Shown: positions 1 through 9,526 of the stretch, piece by piece
How the letters are laid out: the number at the start of each line of letters is the position of its first letter
Numbering within the stretch: position 1 is the first letter of the stretch
Source of the DNA: Eunapius fragilis
Lineage: Eukaryota; Porifera; Demospongiae; Spongillida; Spongillidae
Direction of reading: 5' to 3'
Assembly: GCA_963681505.1 (NCBI GenBank)
Contig: OY811977.1
Span: forward strand, 4,648,264-4,712,263
DNA: 64,000 nucleotides
Notes under the pieces: model-generated
The model's database searches: none
Seen by the model: only the letters and a program-made list of their open reading frames with translations
What the model was told of the DNA's origin: nothing
Position numbers and translations under genes: made by a program

Positions 1-35
1 AAATTACTAATTATTATATACATTCTTTTTATTAC

Positions 36-2349
36 CCCCTTCTTGTGCTTATCCCTCAAGCTATCCTTCACTTCCCATCGTATCTTAAATCCCTTTGCTG
101 TCCCAATGTATCCCTTAAATGGTAGTGCACTCGTTACATACTTACCTTCAATAAGAGCTACTCGTTTAGGAGAAAGGTTTAGCTTTTCACATTGTTTTTT
201 ATACAACGATTTTGACATCTCCTCATCCGTAAACAATGATTGCATAAGTCGCCTAGCATATTTGCTAGACTCAGTAGCTGGAATGGCCAGCAGATTCACA
301 CCGTTCTTCTGTAAGGTGTTAAAAATAAATCAACCCATGTGTATAACTTATGTACACTTACAGTTGTGAAATGCTTGACGTCCTCAGCATTAGTGATTAC
401 CCGAGGAGCATGTGCAGGGATGGTAGACTACACATACAAAGTAGAAAATGTAACCACTAATTAAATTTTTCATTTCCATTATCTTTGTATCACTAGCTGA
501 TAGCCACATCTGCTTCAGCTCCAGAAGAGTGGTATTGATGGATTTCTGAAAATGACTGTTTCAAATACATCCTCTAATCCTGTACATTAATTTACCAAGT
601 AGAACAAACAATCTCCGGCCGGCTCAAGAGAACATGTATCCTTATTATTTCATTTTTGGGGAGAAGAGGAAAGAGGAAGCAGAATCAGGAGAAGAACCTT
701 GTACTATAATTATTTTTTGTTAAATTATATTTTTTACAGTGTCACTTACCGTTTTGGTTATTGTTGTCACTTGAAACAAGATTGATATTAAATTAAATAT
801 GACTGTTTGGTTGCAATATTTACCTTGTTCTGGTGTATTTTCTTTATCTTCATCAATGGTGATTGGGTTCTGATTTGTTTCACTCTAAAGGAAAGGTGCT
901 ATGTTAATAGTATTAGTATTATTACACACATCATTGCTAACTGTTTGAGACTGATCTTCATTCGGACAATAAAAGTAGGTGATTGTTGTGGCAACTGAGT
1001 TTCTGCATTCTGAATCATGTATTGATGACATTTGATGCATATATATCATTACAACTATGTATATAATTGTTTTATAATTATGTTACCATATACGTTTGAG
1101 CTTCATCCACACTTTGTTTTGTGTGTGGTTGTGCCTGGTCCTGTGATCCCCATGACAGGTGGTTTTTTCTCTGCAGGAAATTAACAAACAATGCTATAAG
1201 TAAGATTGTAGTTATTTTATTACAAAGAGCATAAAAACAAAGGTATAGTGTACTTTTTGGAATTTGCAAAATATTATACAATTAAGTAAACAAATCATTA
1301 ATAGTTAGAACCTGTAATTATCTTTTTAATCTATAACCTTTGGTTTTGGTTCTACTTCATCTGATGTGCTATCACTGCTGCTCTTCCTCCCTTTGCCGCT
1401 TCAGAGGGGCTGGCTTTCTAGGCTTTTCATCTATACGTAAGTATACATTAACATTCCCATTTATCATTATTAGATTAATCATTTACCGTGTATATTTACA
1501 ATAGCAACATCTTGTCGCTCTCCTTTTTCCGAATTCCATACCACTTTTAATTCTGCAAGCAAATCAGTCGAGCTGATGGAACTTCCGTCCTCATCTTCAA
1601 GTTGTGATGATTTTTCAACTAACAGCTAATTTTTTCTTAAACTCTTCACAGTACACCATTCTGTACAAAACAATATTATTTACAGTATGTATTGTATAAG
1701 CACAACACTTAACATCTTATTCTATGATCTGGACCAGGATAAGCTATAATTTCCCTTTGCCCGTTGACACAGACTACTGTCGCTCTAAATGTAAGCTATG
1801 AATGATGTAAACGGCAGCATGAGAGTATTGTATCAGTTGCTCTTGATAGTCAAAGGAAGTACTCAAGTAACCAATAATAGTATTCATATAATTAAGCGCA
1901 GCTGCTCCTCAATACATAATGACCCTGAGAAGGTAGCTTCGTGGAATTGACACGCAATGCCAGGGAATACAGTTAGATGTATATACATTACTTGCAAAAC
2001 TGGCTCAAGTATAAACCACACTGTAATAAATGTACGTGATTACAAACGATCCTGAGCATTTTGATTTGTTAAACGCAAAGCTTGACCTACTAAACGTAAT
2101 TTGAATACTTGCAAAACTGAGTCTGGTAAAAGAATAGTCAGCCAACCCATATAGTAATTTCATGCACGTATTTTTTTCTCCTAAGTATGCATATGCTTGC
2201 ACATAGTACACACTAATCTGACTACTATAAATTTGGCAAAAATTTAACTTAAACAACTCACAAACACAAAGCTCACTTATTGGAGAAGGAATTGGGTTCT
2301 CCGCGTTGTCTAAGTGCTTCAACGGAATTTTCATGGCCCGTAGACTCAT
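36..2349 (-). CDS. Spliced BEN-domain gene, 3' part (exons approximate)
   Basis: Several minus-strand blocks read as exons with GT/AG borders. Position 36-308 encodes about 91 residues with a BEN-like helical region (SSKYARRLMQSLFTDEEM, then LNLSPKRVALIEGKYV) between an acceptor CAG and a donor GTAATA. Position 362-427 (TIPAHAPRVITNAEDVKHF) has donor GTAAGT, and 824-884 (NQNPITIDEDKENTPEQ) has donor GTAAAT. Weaker candidates lie at about 455-545, 1087-1175, 1330-1430 (basic then Ser/Asp/Glu-rich) and 1505-1615 (DEDGSSISSTDLLAELKVVW). A possible first exon starts at the ATG near 2349 (MSLRAMKIPLKHLDN) before a GTGAGC donor. BEN domains bind DNA or chromatin proteins, so a nuclear regulatory role is inferred. 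Phases do not join cleanly at every junction, so one or two exons may be misdrawn or broken. The donor at 36 implies that the gene continues off the left edge. Confidence 0.5.
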
Positions 2350-2438
2350 CTCCTTGAGAAAACTTCGATGCTACTATACTATTAGTGATTGAACGGAAGT
2401 GTGCCAGTGTGACGTGCATGGGAGCCGGCCGCGGCATG

Positions 2439-3603
2439 CCGCATGATATAAGAAATATTACAAAACTCTTACAAGAATCCTGCAGCATCTATTCTTATAA
2501 GATTCCTGTTTTGTTCTTATAAGAAATATTACAAGACACTTACAAGAATCCTGCAGCGTGTATTCTTATAAGATTCCTGTTTTGTTCTTATAAGAAATAC
2601 TCTTATAAGAATCCTGCAGCGTCTATTCTTATAAGATTCCTGTTTTGTTCTTATAAGAAATATTACAAGACTCTTACAAGAATCCTGCAGCGTCAATTCT
2701 TATAAGATTCCAGTTTTGATCTTATAAGAAATCTTGCAAGACTCTTACAAGAATCCTGCAGCGTCTATTCTTATAAGATCCCTGTTTTGATCTTATAAGA
2801 AATCTTGCAATTAAGACTCTTACAAGAATCCTGCAGCGTCTATTCTTATAAGATTGCTGTTTTGTTCTTGTAAGAAGTATTACAAGACTCTAACAAGAAT
2901 CCTGCAGCGTCTATTCTTATAAGATTCCTGTTTTGTTCTTATAAGAAATATTACAAGACTCTTACAAGAATCCTGCAGCGTTTATTCTTATAAGGTCCTG
3001 TTTTGTTCTTATAGGAAATATTACAAGACTCTTACAAGAATCCTGCAGCTTCTACTCTTATATAATATTCCTGTTTTGTTTTTAGAACAAATATTGCAAG
3101 ACTCTTACAGGAATTCTGCAGCGTCAATTCTTATAAGATTCCAGTTTTGATCTTATAAGAAATATTGCAAGACTCTTACAGGAATCCTGCAGCATCAATT
3201 CTTATAAGATTCCAGTTTTGATCTTATAAGAAATCTTGCAAGACTCTTACAAGAATCTTGCAGCGTCTATTCTTATAAGATTCCTGTTTTGTTCTTATAA
3301 GAAATATTGCAAGACTCTTACAAGAATCCTGCAGCGTCTATTCTTATAAGATTCCTGTTTTGTTCTTATAAGAAATATTGCAAGACTTACAAGAATCCTG
3401 CAACGTCTATTCTTATAAGATCCTGTTTTGTTATTAGGTAATTCTTACACGTTCCTATATTACGTTTCTTGTAGGAATCTTGTAGGAATCTTATAGGGCT
3501 TTAGGATCTTACGACGCTTATTGTTTCTTACCCTTTTTCTTATAAGAAATGAAGTTCTTATAAGATTCTTACTAATTCTTGATAAGATCCTATAGTTTTT
3601 TTT
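2439..3603. repeat. 71-bp tandem array with TTCTTATAAGA palindromes
   Basis: About 14 imperfect copies of a 71-bp unit run to roughly 3430. Each holds TTCTTATAAGATTCCTG, a TTTTG spacer, TTCTTATAAGAAAT, then CAAGACTCTTACAAGAATCC and the PstI-like CTGCAGCGTC. The two TTCTTATAAGA blocks are palindromic, so each unit can fold. Copies differ by point changes and short indels; one has lost about 13 bases near 2590 and others have alternative T/A runs. From 3430 to 3603 the same motifs (TTCTTATAAG, TAGGAATCTT) continue in decayed form and stop just before the gag-like sequence. No open reading frame is supported. Confidence 0.9.
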
Positions 3604-3615
3604 TGCTAGGGTAAG

Positions 3616-4290
3616 GTGGGAGCCGAACAGAAAAAGGACGCTTTCCTGGCCTGTGTTGGAAAAGAAACATTTGGCCTACTCCGGGCGCTCGTAGCACCCC
3701 TGAAATTAAAAGACCGAACATACGAGCAGCTGGTAGCAACCTTAACGACACACCTAGCGCCGAAACCTCTAGTCATCGCTGAACGGTTCCGCTTCCACAA
3801 GAGGGAACAAAAAGAGGGCGAAAGTGTAATGGGATATGCAGCTAGTTTGCAGAAATTAGCCGAACATTGTACGTTTGGTGCGGCGTTATCGGAGACGCTG
3901 AGAGGCAGGTTTGTGTGTGGTATGAGGGACGAGGGGGTACAGAAGAGACTCCTCACAAAGACAGACCTCACTTTTTCCAAGGCGCTGGAGACAGCAGAAA
4001 TAGCGGAAAGGGCGGCTAAAGACGCAGAACAGTTGCAGAGTGTCACAAAACAAGAACAAAAAGTACACCAAGTGGCACCGCCACTAAGAAAGGGGAGACA
4101 GGCCCAGGAGTTTGCTACAGGTGTGGAGGAGCGCATGACGCTCAACAGTGCAGGTTCAGAAACGAAGTTTGCAGATTTTGCAGGAAACGGGGGCATATTG
4201 AGAAGGCATGTCGTGCAAAGAAAAAGGCAGAAGGAACAGGTGTTGGAAAAGGTCTACTCACAAGAGACCACTCTGTTAAGGAGCTAGAGG
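3616..4290 (+). pseudogene. Gag with CCHC zinc knuckle, frameshifted
   Basis: The first frame from 3616 gives a helical gag capsid-type segment (GLLRALVAPLKLKDRTYEQL; MGYAASLQKLAEHC; LRGRFVCGMRDEGVQKRLL) of the kind common in invertebrate Ty3/gypsy gag. The nucleocapsid lies in another frame: from 4113 the residues CYRCGGAHDAQQC and CRFCRKRGHIEKAC form knuckle-like Cys/His sets, the second a clear CX2CX4HX4C. The change of frame (one base back) falls around the A-rich stretch 4050-4075. A programmed shift is possible, but no canonical slippery heptamer is in register, and other shifts in the element look like plain indels. The start codon is not preserved. Confidence 0.85.
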
Positions 4291-4370
4291 GAGACAGTGA
4301 AAGTGAAGAAGAAGGGGACAGACTACAATGGGGATCACTACATGGTCTAGCAGAAGACAAGAGAAAGGGA

Positions 4371-4922
4371 ATGAAACAGTGGAAAACAGGTAAACCTATG
4401 TATGTGGAGGTCATGGTGAACGAACAACCGCTACGGATGGAGTTGGATACCGGAGCGGCGGTATCCATACTGCCATATGAAGAATATAAGAAGAGGTTTA
4501 AAACAATTCCCTTGCAGAAGACACACTCAAGGCTAAAAACCTACACGGGAGAGGTAGGGCGTCCACGGGGACAGATTGAGGTGACAGTGAAGAAGGACAC
4601 AGTATCAGAGCAATTGATATTCGTGGTAGTTGATGGGCCGGGGCCACCCCTGTTCGGCAGGAACTGGTTGGCGTCACTACCGGTGGAATGGTCAGCCATC
4701 AAGTCAATGACAATGGTAGGGAAGGAGAAACAGCTAGTACAGAGGGCAGAGAGACTGAAGGCATTGTTGGCAAGGTTCCCTAATATCACACAGCAGAAGC
4801 TTGGAAAAATGGCAGGAACAAGGGCGCAGTTACCCCTGAAAGAAGGAGCCATACCAGTCTTTATGAAGGCTCGACCAGTGCCGTACAGCCTGCGCAGCAA
4901 GGTAGAAACGGAACTGAACTGA
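4371..4922 (+). pseudogene. Retroviral-type aspartic protease and start of reverse transcriptase
   Basis: The frame carries LRMELDTGAAVSILPYEEY, with the aspartic protease DTGA motif at about residue 27, followed by the flap-like region and LFGRNWLASL (the G-R-N-W-L motif that closes Ty3/gypsy proteases). It then enters the N-terminal part of reverse transcriptase (FMKARPVPYSLRSKVETEL) and meets a TGA at 4920-4922. The frame continues directly afterwards with LEQEGVITAVTWSEWATP, so the TGA is an in-frame nonsense mutation within pol. The same frame is shared with the zinc knuckle upstream, so protease was fused to gag-pol. Confidence 0.88.
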
Positions 4923-6439
4923 CTGGAACAGGAAGGGGTCATAACGGCTGTCACATGGAGTGAGTGGGCTACGCCGATAGTGGTAGTACCAAAGAAAGAT
5001 GGCACAATTAGACTGTGCGGGGATTTCAGAATGACCGTGAACAAGGCTCTGAAGGTGGATAAGTACCCACTGCCACGGGTGGAAGATATGTTGGCCACAT
5101 TGGGAGGAAGCACCATCTTTAGTAAAGTCGATCTATGTTGGGCTTACAATCAGATGGAGCTGGACAAAAAGGCCAGGCATTGTGCACCATTACAACACAG
5201 AAGGGGCTGTATCGATACAACCGGTTGCCCTTTGGAGTGGCTTTGGCGCCAGCCATCTGGCAGCGAACGATGGAACAAGTGTTGCAAGAGGTGGTGAAAA
5301 CACAATGTTTGCTGGACGACATAATCATAGCAGGAGCAGATGAAGACGAGCACTTCAAGATCCTAGAAGAGGTGTTATCGAGACTGAGCAGACATGACAT
5401 GACCATTAATATGGGAAAGTGTGCCTTCTTCCAAGACAGTCTGGAGTTCTGTGGGCACCGGATAGATGCTGCCGGATTGCACAAGACACCTAGTAAGATC
5501 ATGGCAGTAGTGGAGGCACCCAATCCACAAGATATCTCGCAACTGAGAGCCTTTTTGGGACTAGTTAATTATTACAATCGGTTCTTGCCAAACCTAGCCT
5601 CAGTCCTCGTGCCGCTGCACACGTTGTTGCAGAAAAAGACCAAATGGTATTGGTCAACAGACTGTGAGAGAGCTTTTCAGGAAATGAAACAGATGATCGC
5701 ATCGGAACGCGTGTTGGCACATTTCAACCCAGATCTGCCATTGCTGGTGTCATGTGATGCTAGCCCATATGGATTGGGAGCAGTGCTTTCACATGTGTGG
5801 CCACAGGGAGAAGAAAAACCAATTGCATTTGCATCACGGACCCTTTCCAAAGCGGAAAGTAACTATTCACAGATAGAAAAAGAGGCGCTGGCACTGGTAT
5901 GGGGGATGAAACGATTCCAGCAATACCTTTTTGGAAACCATTTCACACTGGTGACAGATCACCAGCCCTTGGTGTCCATTCTCAACCCGGAAAAGGGATT
6001 ACCAGCAGTGACAGCAGCACGGCTGCAAAGGTATGTGGTAGCCCTGTCAGAATGCTCCTTTGATATCAGGTACAAGAGTACCGCTCAGCACGCAAATGCT
6101 GATGCACTTTCACGTCTCCCAGTGGTGGCCGACACGCAGATGGCACAATTAGACTGTGAGGAGGAGGGAAGGACATTCCGTGTCCATCAGCTACAAACCC
6201 TTCCAGTCACAGTGGCAGAATTACGAAGAATGAAAACAAGGGACCCAATGTTGGCAAGGGTGTTTCAGCTAATTCAGGAGGGATGGCCACCCAAAACTAC
6301 AGAAGAGTGTATAAAGCCATACTTTGAAAGGAGACATGAACTGACGGTGGAACAAGGGTGTGTCATGTGGGGAGTACGGGTGGTGATACCTATGAAGTTA
6401 CAGCTAGATGAACTTCATGGAGGACACATAGGCTGGTGA
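4923..6439 (+). pseudogene. Reverse transcriptase and RNase H, one frameshift
   Basis: Reverse transcriptase continues with IVVVPKKDGTIRLCGDF, PLPRVEDMLATLGG and FSKVDLCWAYNQMEL. A one-base loss in an A run near 5170 shifts the frame; the rest reads YRYNRLPFGVALAPAIWQ, the catalytic LLDDIIIAGAD (equivalent of YxDD) and FCGHRI. The connection RAFLGLVNYYNRFLPNLA leads to RNase H with LLVSCDASPYGLGAVL, SNYSQIEKEALALVWGM and TLVTDHQPLVSIL, so the catalytic D, E and D positions are present. The segment ends in the integrase N-terminus at LHGGHIGW followed by TGA. The motifs are typical of Ty3/gypsy. The frameshift removes function. Confidence 0.93.
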
Positions 6440-7255
6440 AAATGAAGGCGCTGGAACAAAGTCATGTGTGGTGGCCAGGAATTGACAAAGAAGTTGAATT
6501 GGCAGCCAGCAAGTGTGAAGGGTGCAGTTAATAAACAAGCAGAGCCCTAAGCACTGCATCCATGGGAATTCCCAGGGGGCCGTGGAAACGCATACACCTG
6601 GATTTTGCAGGGCCTATAGAAGGGAAACTGTTGATGGTCATGGTAGACGCATATTCCAAATGGCCAGAAGTGGCAAACCACAACAGATCACACTCTTGAG
6701 AGAAATTGGAAACACATTTGAAAGATGGGGAATTCCCTTACAGGTGATGATGGACAATGGCCCACAATTTATCTCGCAGCAATTTGAGCAGTTCATGAAG
6801 GCAAACAATTGCAAACACACAAGGACAAGTCCCATCATCCTGTCACGAATGGGTTGGCAGAGTGCTTTGTGCAGTCCCTTAAGCAAGCTATCCGGGCCTC
6901 CTGAAAAGAGAAGTCATTGGCACACAGGGTGACAAACTTCCTATTGCACTACAGGAATGCGCAGCATGCCACTACTGAGGCATCTCCAGTGCAGCTAATG
7001 ATTGGTCCGGACCTGCGAAGTAGGTTGCACTTGCTAAGACCGGATCTGCGGGGATGTGTGTTGAAACATCAAGCCATACAAGTGAATTCACGGGCATCTG
7101 CACCAGAGAGGAATTTTGAAGCGGGGGACTCGGTGATGGTGAGGAACTATCAGCCAAACCACTCAAGATGGCAACCTGGTTGTATACAGAGGCGGGTAGG
7201 AACGAAGTCATATCATGTGGAGGTGCCTGGGGGTAGCATGGCGTGCTTGGGGTGA
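6440..7255 (+). pseudogene. Integrase, multiply frameshifted
   Basis: After the stop at 6437 the HHCC zinc module goes on in the next frame (MKALEQSHVWWPGIDKEVEL, then CEGCS). The core follows with the first catalytic Asp in HLDFAGP, then MVDAYSKWPEV, the second Asp in MMDNGPQFISQQF and a Glu in NGLAE, each reached only by switching frames. The C-terminal part from 6917 (LLHYRNAQHATTEASPVQLM) is the usual Ty3/gypsy region, ending in an SH3-like tail (FEAGDSVMVRNY). At least three indels or stops lie between 6437 and 6917. The DDE residues are all recognisable, so decay is moderate. Confidence 0.88.
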
Positions 7256-7336
7256 TCGAACAAGCTAATGCCAAATGGAGGATGATGAATACTGACGCGC
7301 GTTCCGCTGAAACAGACCGGGAAGGTACCGCTGCCA

Positions 7337-7917
7337 GAATTTTTAATTTAAATGATCCATGAATGAAAAAAGACTTCTGGATACAATTAATTCCTAGCGT
7401 ATTGTTATCAGCCTCAGGTATTAACGTCCCGCGCCTTAGTCTGGGGACCCGACTGATGGCTGTACTATCTATGATAGGACCCGACTGATGGCTGTACTAT
7501 CTATGATAGGACCCGACTGATGGCAGTACTATCTATGATAGGACCCGACTGATGGCTGTACTATCTATGATAGGACCCGACTGATGGCTGTACTATCTAT
7601 GATAGGACCCGACTGATGGCTGTACTATCTATGATAGGACCCGACTGATGGCTGTACTATCTATGATAGGACCCGACTGATGGCTGTACTATCTATGATA
7701 GTACAGCCATCAGTCGGGTCCCCAGACTACCCGCTCCTGCCGTCTGAGGACTACTCTGCTGGTAGTGAGAAATGCGAAGGGCTTTGTTGCAACGATAATA
7801 CCGTCCCGTATCAGCCAACAGAAGCAGAAGTTTTGTTCCTAGAAGTGCCTTTTTAGAAACCATGCTAAATACACTGATTTGCATATTTTTTCATTCATGG
7901 TCATTTAAATTAAAAAG
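7337..7917. mobile_element. Outer inverted-repeat (MITE-like) element, about 580 bp
   Basis: Positions 7338-7369 (TTTTTAATTTAAATGA..., then CCATGAATGAAAAAA) reappear in inverted orientation at 7886-7917 with about one mismatch or indel. This gives inverted repeats of roughly 32 bp around 580 bp of non-coding DNA. A convincing target duplication was not found, so the exact ends are uncertain. It contains the smaller element at 7437-7729. No coding potential is seen. Confidence 0.6.
7437..7729. mobile_element. Palindromic MITE with an amplified 32-bp internal unit
   Basis: The ends are exact inverted copies starting TAGTCTGGGGACCCGACTGA and running through GGCTGTACTATC. The flanks CCCGCGCCT (7428-7436) and CCCGCTCCT (7730-7738) look like a 9-bp target duplication with one mismatch. 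Eight head-to-tail 32-bp units (ACCCGACTGATGGCTGTACT plus ATCTATGATAGG) fill 7447-7702. Removing seven of them leaves a 69-bp palindrome with 33-bp arms and a TAT loop. The first 23 bases of the end are the same as the end of the helicase-bearing element at 18884. Confidence 0.85.
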
Positions 7918-8756
7918 TTGGTCCCCCCAATCCTAAAATCGTTCCTACGCCACTGTAAAGAAGCGAGTCATGACTTATCGCCAATTGGTCTTGAATCAGC
8001 CCGCGCGTTTGTGGTTTGAATCAGTAGCGACATTTTGCTTTTTTATTGATTCGTTACAGCTGTTTACAGAAAACGTCAAGTGAGCAGGGCACGTGACTGA
8101 AATGGATGCGTTATGGCGGGTTTTATTCTGCTCCTCTTCAAATGCAGATAGGAACGACACTTAAGCCGTCAGAGATACCCTCTGTATGTTAGTGTGGAGA
8201 ACGAATCAAGTGCAGCCATGTTCATCCAGGAATGGGCGATAAGCGCGATAATTCGTCCAAGACAGTAATCAGTAAGAGAAAGCTGAACGTACAATACCTT
8301 CAGTGGCTGTAACTAATCTCATTTTGTTGGTGAACTGAACCCTTATTTGGACGGATCTAACGACGGCTATAGCTCACAAGCTTTACCCCTGTTCGTATAG
8401 CGAGGAAGAAATTTACAGAGAAGCTGAAATTTCTATCGGAAAGAGCAAATTTATATATAAGAGTTGCTTATACAAACCGTTACCTTGCACAGCCCACGCT
8501 CAATGGTAAGTTGAAGTATATAGCTTGTGCTATAATAGACTGTTGATAATTATAATTTCTACACTTTTAGGGGCATGCCAACTAGAAATTTATTTTACAC
8601 ATTTTTCCAACTTTTTCACTGCTTGTCAAATATTGGCTGCATGGATATTTGTGCACTTTGCAAAGATGGTAAATTATGTGTCATTTTGTCGCAGCACTTT
8701 ACAAGCGTAGGAATTCTTTTTTTTTTATAGCTTGGGACATGATTATAATGTCTTAG
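7918..8756. other. No gene recognised
   Basis: Mixed-composition sequence. A short plus-strand open stretch at about 8375-8501 (EEIYREAEISIGKSKF) ends at a strong donor-like AATG|GTAAGT. This could be an upstream exon of the two-exon gene fragment at 8757, but nothing else supports it. No repeats or terminal motifs were found. Confidence 0.4.
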
Positions 8757-9339
8757 CACAGTAAGCTCTCGGTACGGGGTGGTGGCCTGTTACCGTGGCT
8801 GCGAACTCTACGATGGTCCCGAGTCTGAGGCCCTTGTGGTTAATTTCTACAAGCAGTATCGCAGCATCCTTATCAGTGACATTGTTCACGTCAGGAGACC
8901 TGACATGCAGGGTGAATGGGTAAGGGCATGAGACTTTTGTGGGTGGGGGGGTGAGGCATGTGACCATTGTGGGGGATGAGGCCTGTGACTTCTGTGGGGG
9001 GGTGAGGCCATGTGACCATTGTGGGGGTGGTGAGGTCATGTGACCACTGTGGGGGGGAAGGTCATGTGACTGTTTGGGAAGAGTAAGTAGGGTCACGTGA
9101 CAATTGGAAGGGTTTGGAAGGAAGTAAGTTTTATAATAATGCAGTCCTCGAAGTGTACCTTTGCATTCATTCTGTTCCCTCACATCTGCTCTACTACCAC
9201 AGACTTTGACTGCATCCTTCACGTTAACCCTCGTATTGAAAACAGAGGCCTCGCCATGGTCTTCAACGCGCCCGACTGGTACTTCCACTACAAACACGAC
9301 CACTCTCCCAGTGATCGTTTTCCACCCTTTGGTCGGTAG
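8757..9339 (+). CDS. Two-exon gene fragment, glycosidase-like C-terminal part (uncertain)
   Basis: Exon 8757-8911 follows an acceptor TTAG and ends in G|GTGAAT. Exon 9203-9339 follows CTACTACCACAG. The one leftover base of the first exon completes an Asp codon with the second, so the join keeps frame (RRPDMQ then DFDCILHVNP). The product reads YGVVACYRGCELYDGPESEA, FYKQYRSILISDIVHVRRPD, DCILHVNPRIENRGLAMVFN and stops at TAG 9339. The pattern (kin to ILxSDIxHxRRPD and HVNPxxxxxGLAMVxNP) resembles C-terminal regions of secreted glycosidase-like proteins of marine invertebrates; this rests on memory of the pattern only. The upstream catalytic part is absent, so this may be a gene piece or pseudogene. 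The 291-bp intron holds a minisatellite. Confidence 0.4.
8930..9070. repeat. G-rich intronic minisatellite
   Basis: Four to five imperfect copies of a unit of about 28-30 bp, with the core GGGGTGAGGCCATGTGACC followed by ATTGTGGG, lie inside the predicted intron 8912-9202. Copies vary in the length of the G run and in CATT versus CACT. The G runs make polymerase slippage and length variation likely. Open frames on the minus strand here are a by-product of the repeat. Confidence 0.75.
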
Positions 9340-9526
9340 TTCATATTGTACTTTATATCTTTGTCAGCAACTGTAGTGCACATTGTGAAGCACACATGGG
9401 ACACTACACAGTCACCAACTGCCCCACTCAAAAGTCCATTTAGTGCTTACCATGCCTTTCTTGATGCAGCTTGGCTACTAAGAGGGGTCTTAGGTAGATA
9501 GTACTTGCATTCAAACATCAAAAGAG
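9340..9526. other. Spacer between the two-exon fragment and the NTPase relic
   Basis: Short non-coding stretch. No repeats or signals were recognised. Confidence 0.3.

Larger units (their letters stand above)
3604..7300 (+). mobile_element. Ty3/gypsy LTR retrotransposon, truncated and decayed
   Basis: Gag, zinc knuckle, protease, reverse transcriptase, RNase H and integrase follow in the order typical of Ty3/gypsy elements (integrase after RNase H). The 5' LTR, primer-binding site and start of gag are missing: homology begins abruptly at 3604 next to the 71-bp array. I found no matching LTR after the integrase; the 3' side runs into inverted-repeat DNA at 7337. Reading frames are broken at several points (about 4050-4110, a stop at 4921, about 5170, 6437, about 6530, about 6880). 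This is a dead copy. GC content is visibly higher than in the flanking AT-rich DNA. Confidence 0.93.

Noticed and set aside
2439..3430. CRISPR-like array
   Set aside because: Units are contiguous with no unique spacers, and the sequence is eukaryotic; it is a tandem satellite-like array.
4045..4115. Programmed -1 frameshift between gag and the zinc knuckle
   Set aside because: No canonical slippery heptamer in register, and the pol part contains several indels of the same kind, so a mutation is the simpler reading.
3604..7300. Matching LTRs around the Ty3/gypsy pol region
   Set aside because: I compared flanks by eye and found no direct repeat; the 5' side is the 71-bp array and the 3' side is inverted-repeat DNA.
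8743..9303. 186-codon minus frame
   Set aside because: It is antisense to the two exons that splice in frame on the plus strand and crosses the intron minisatellite.
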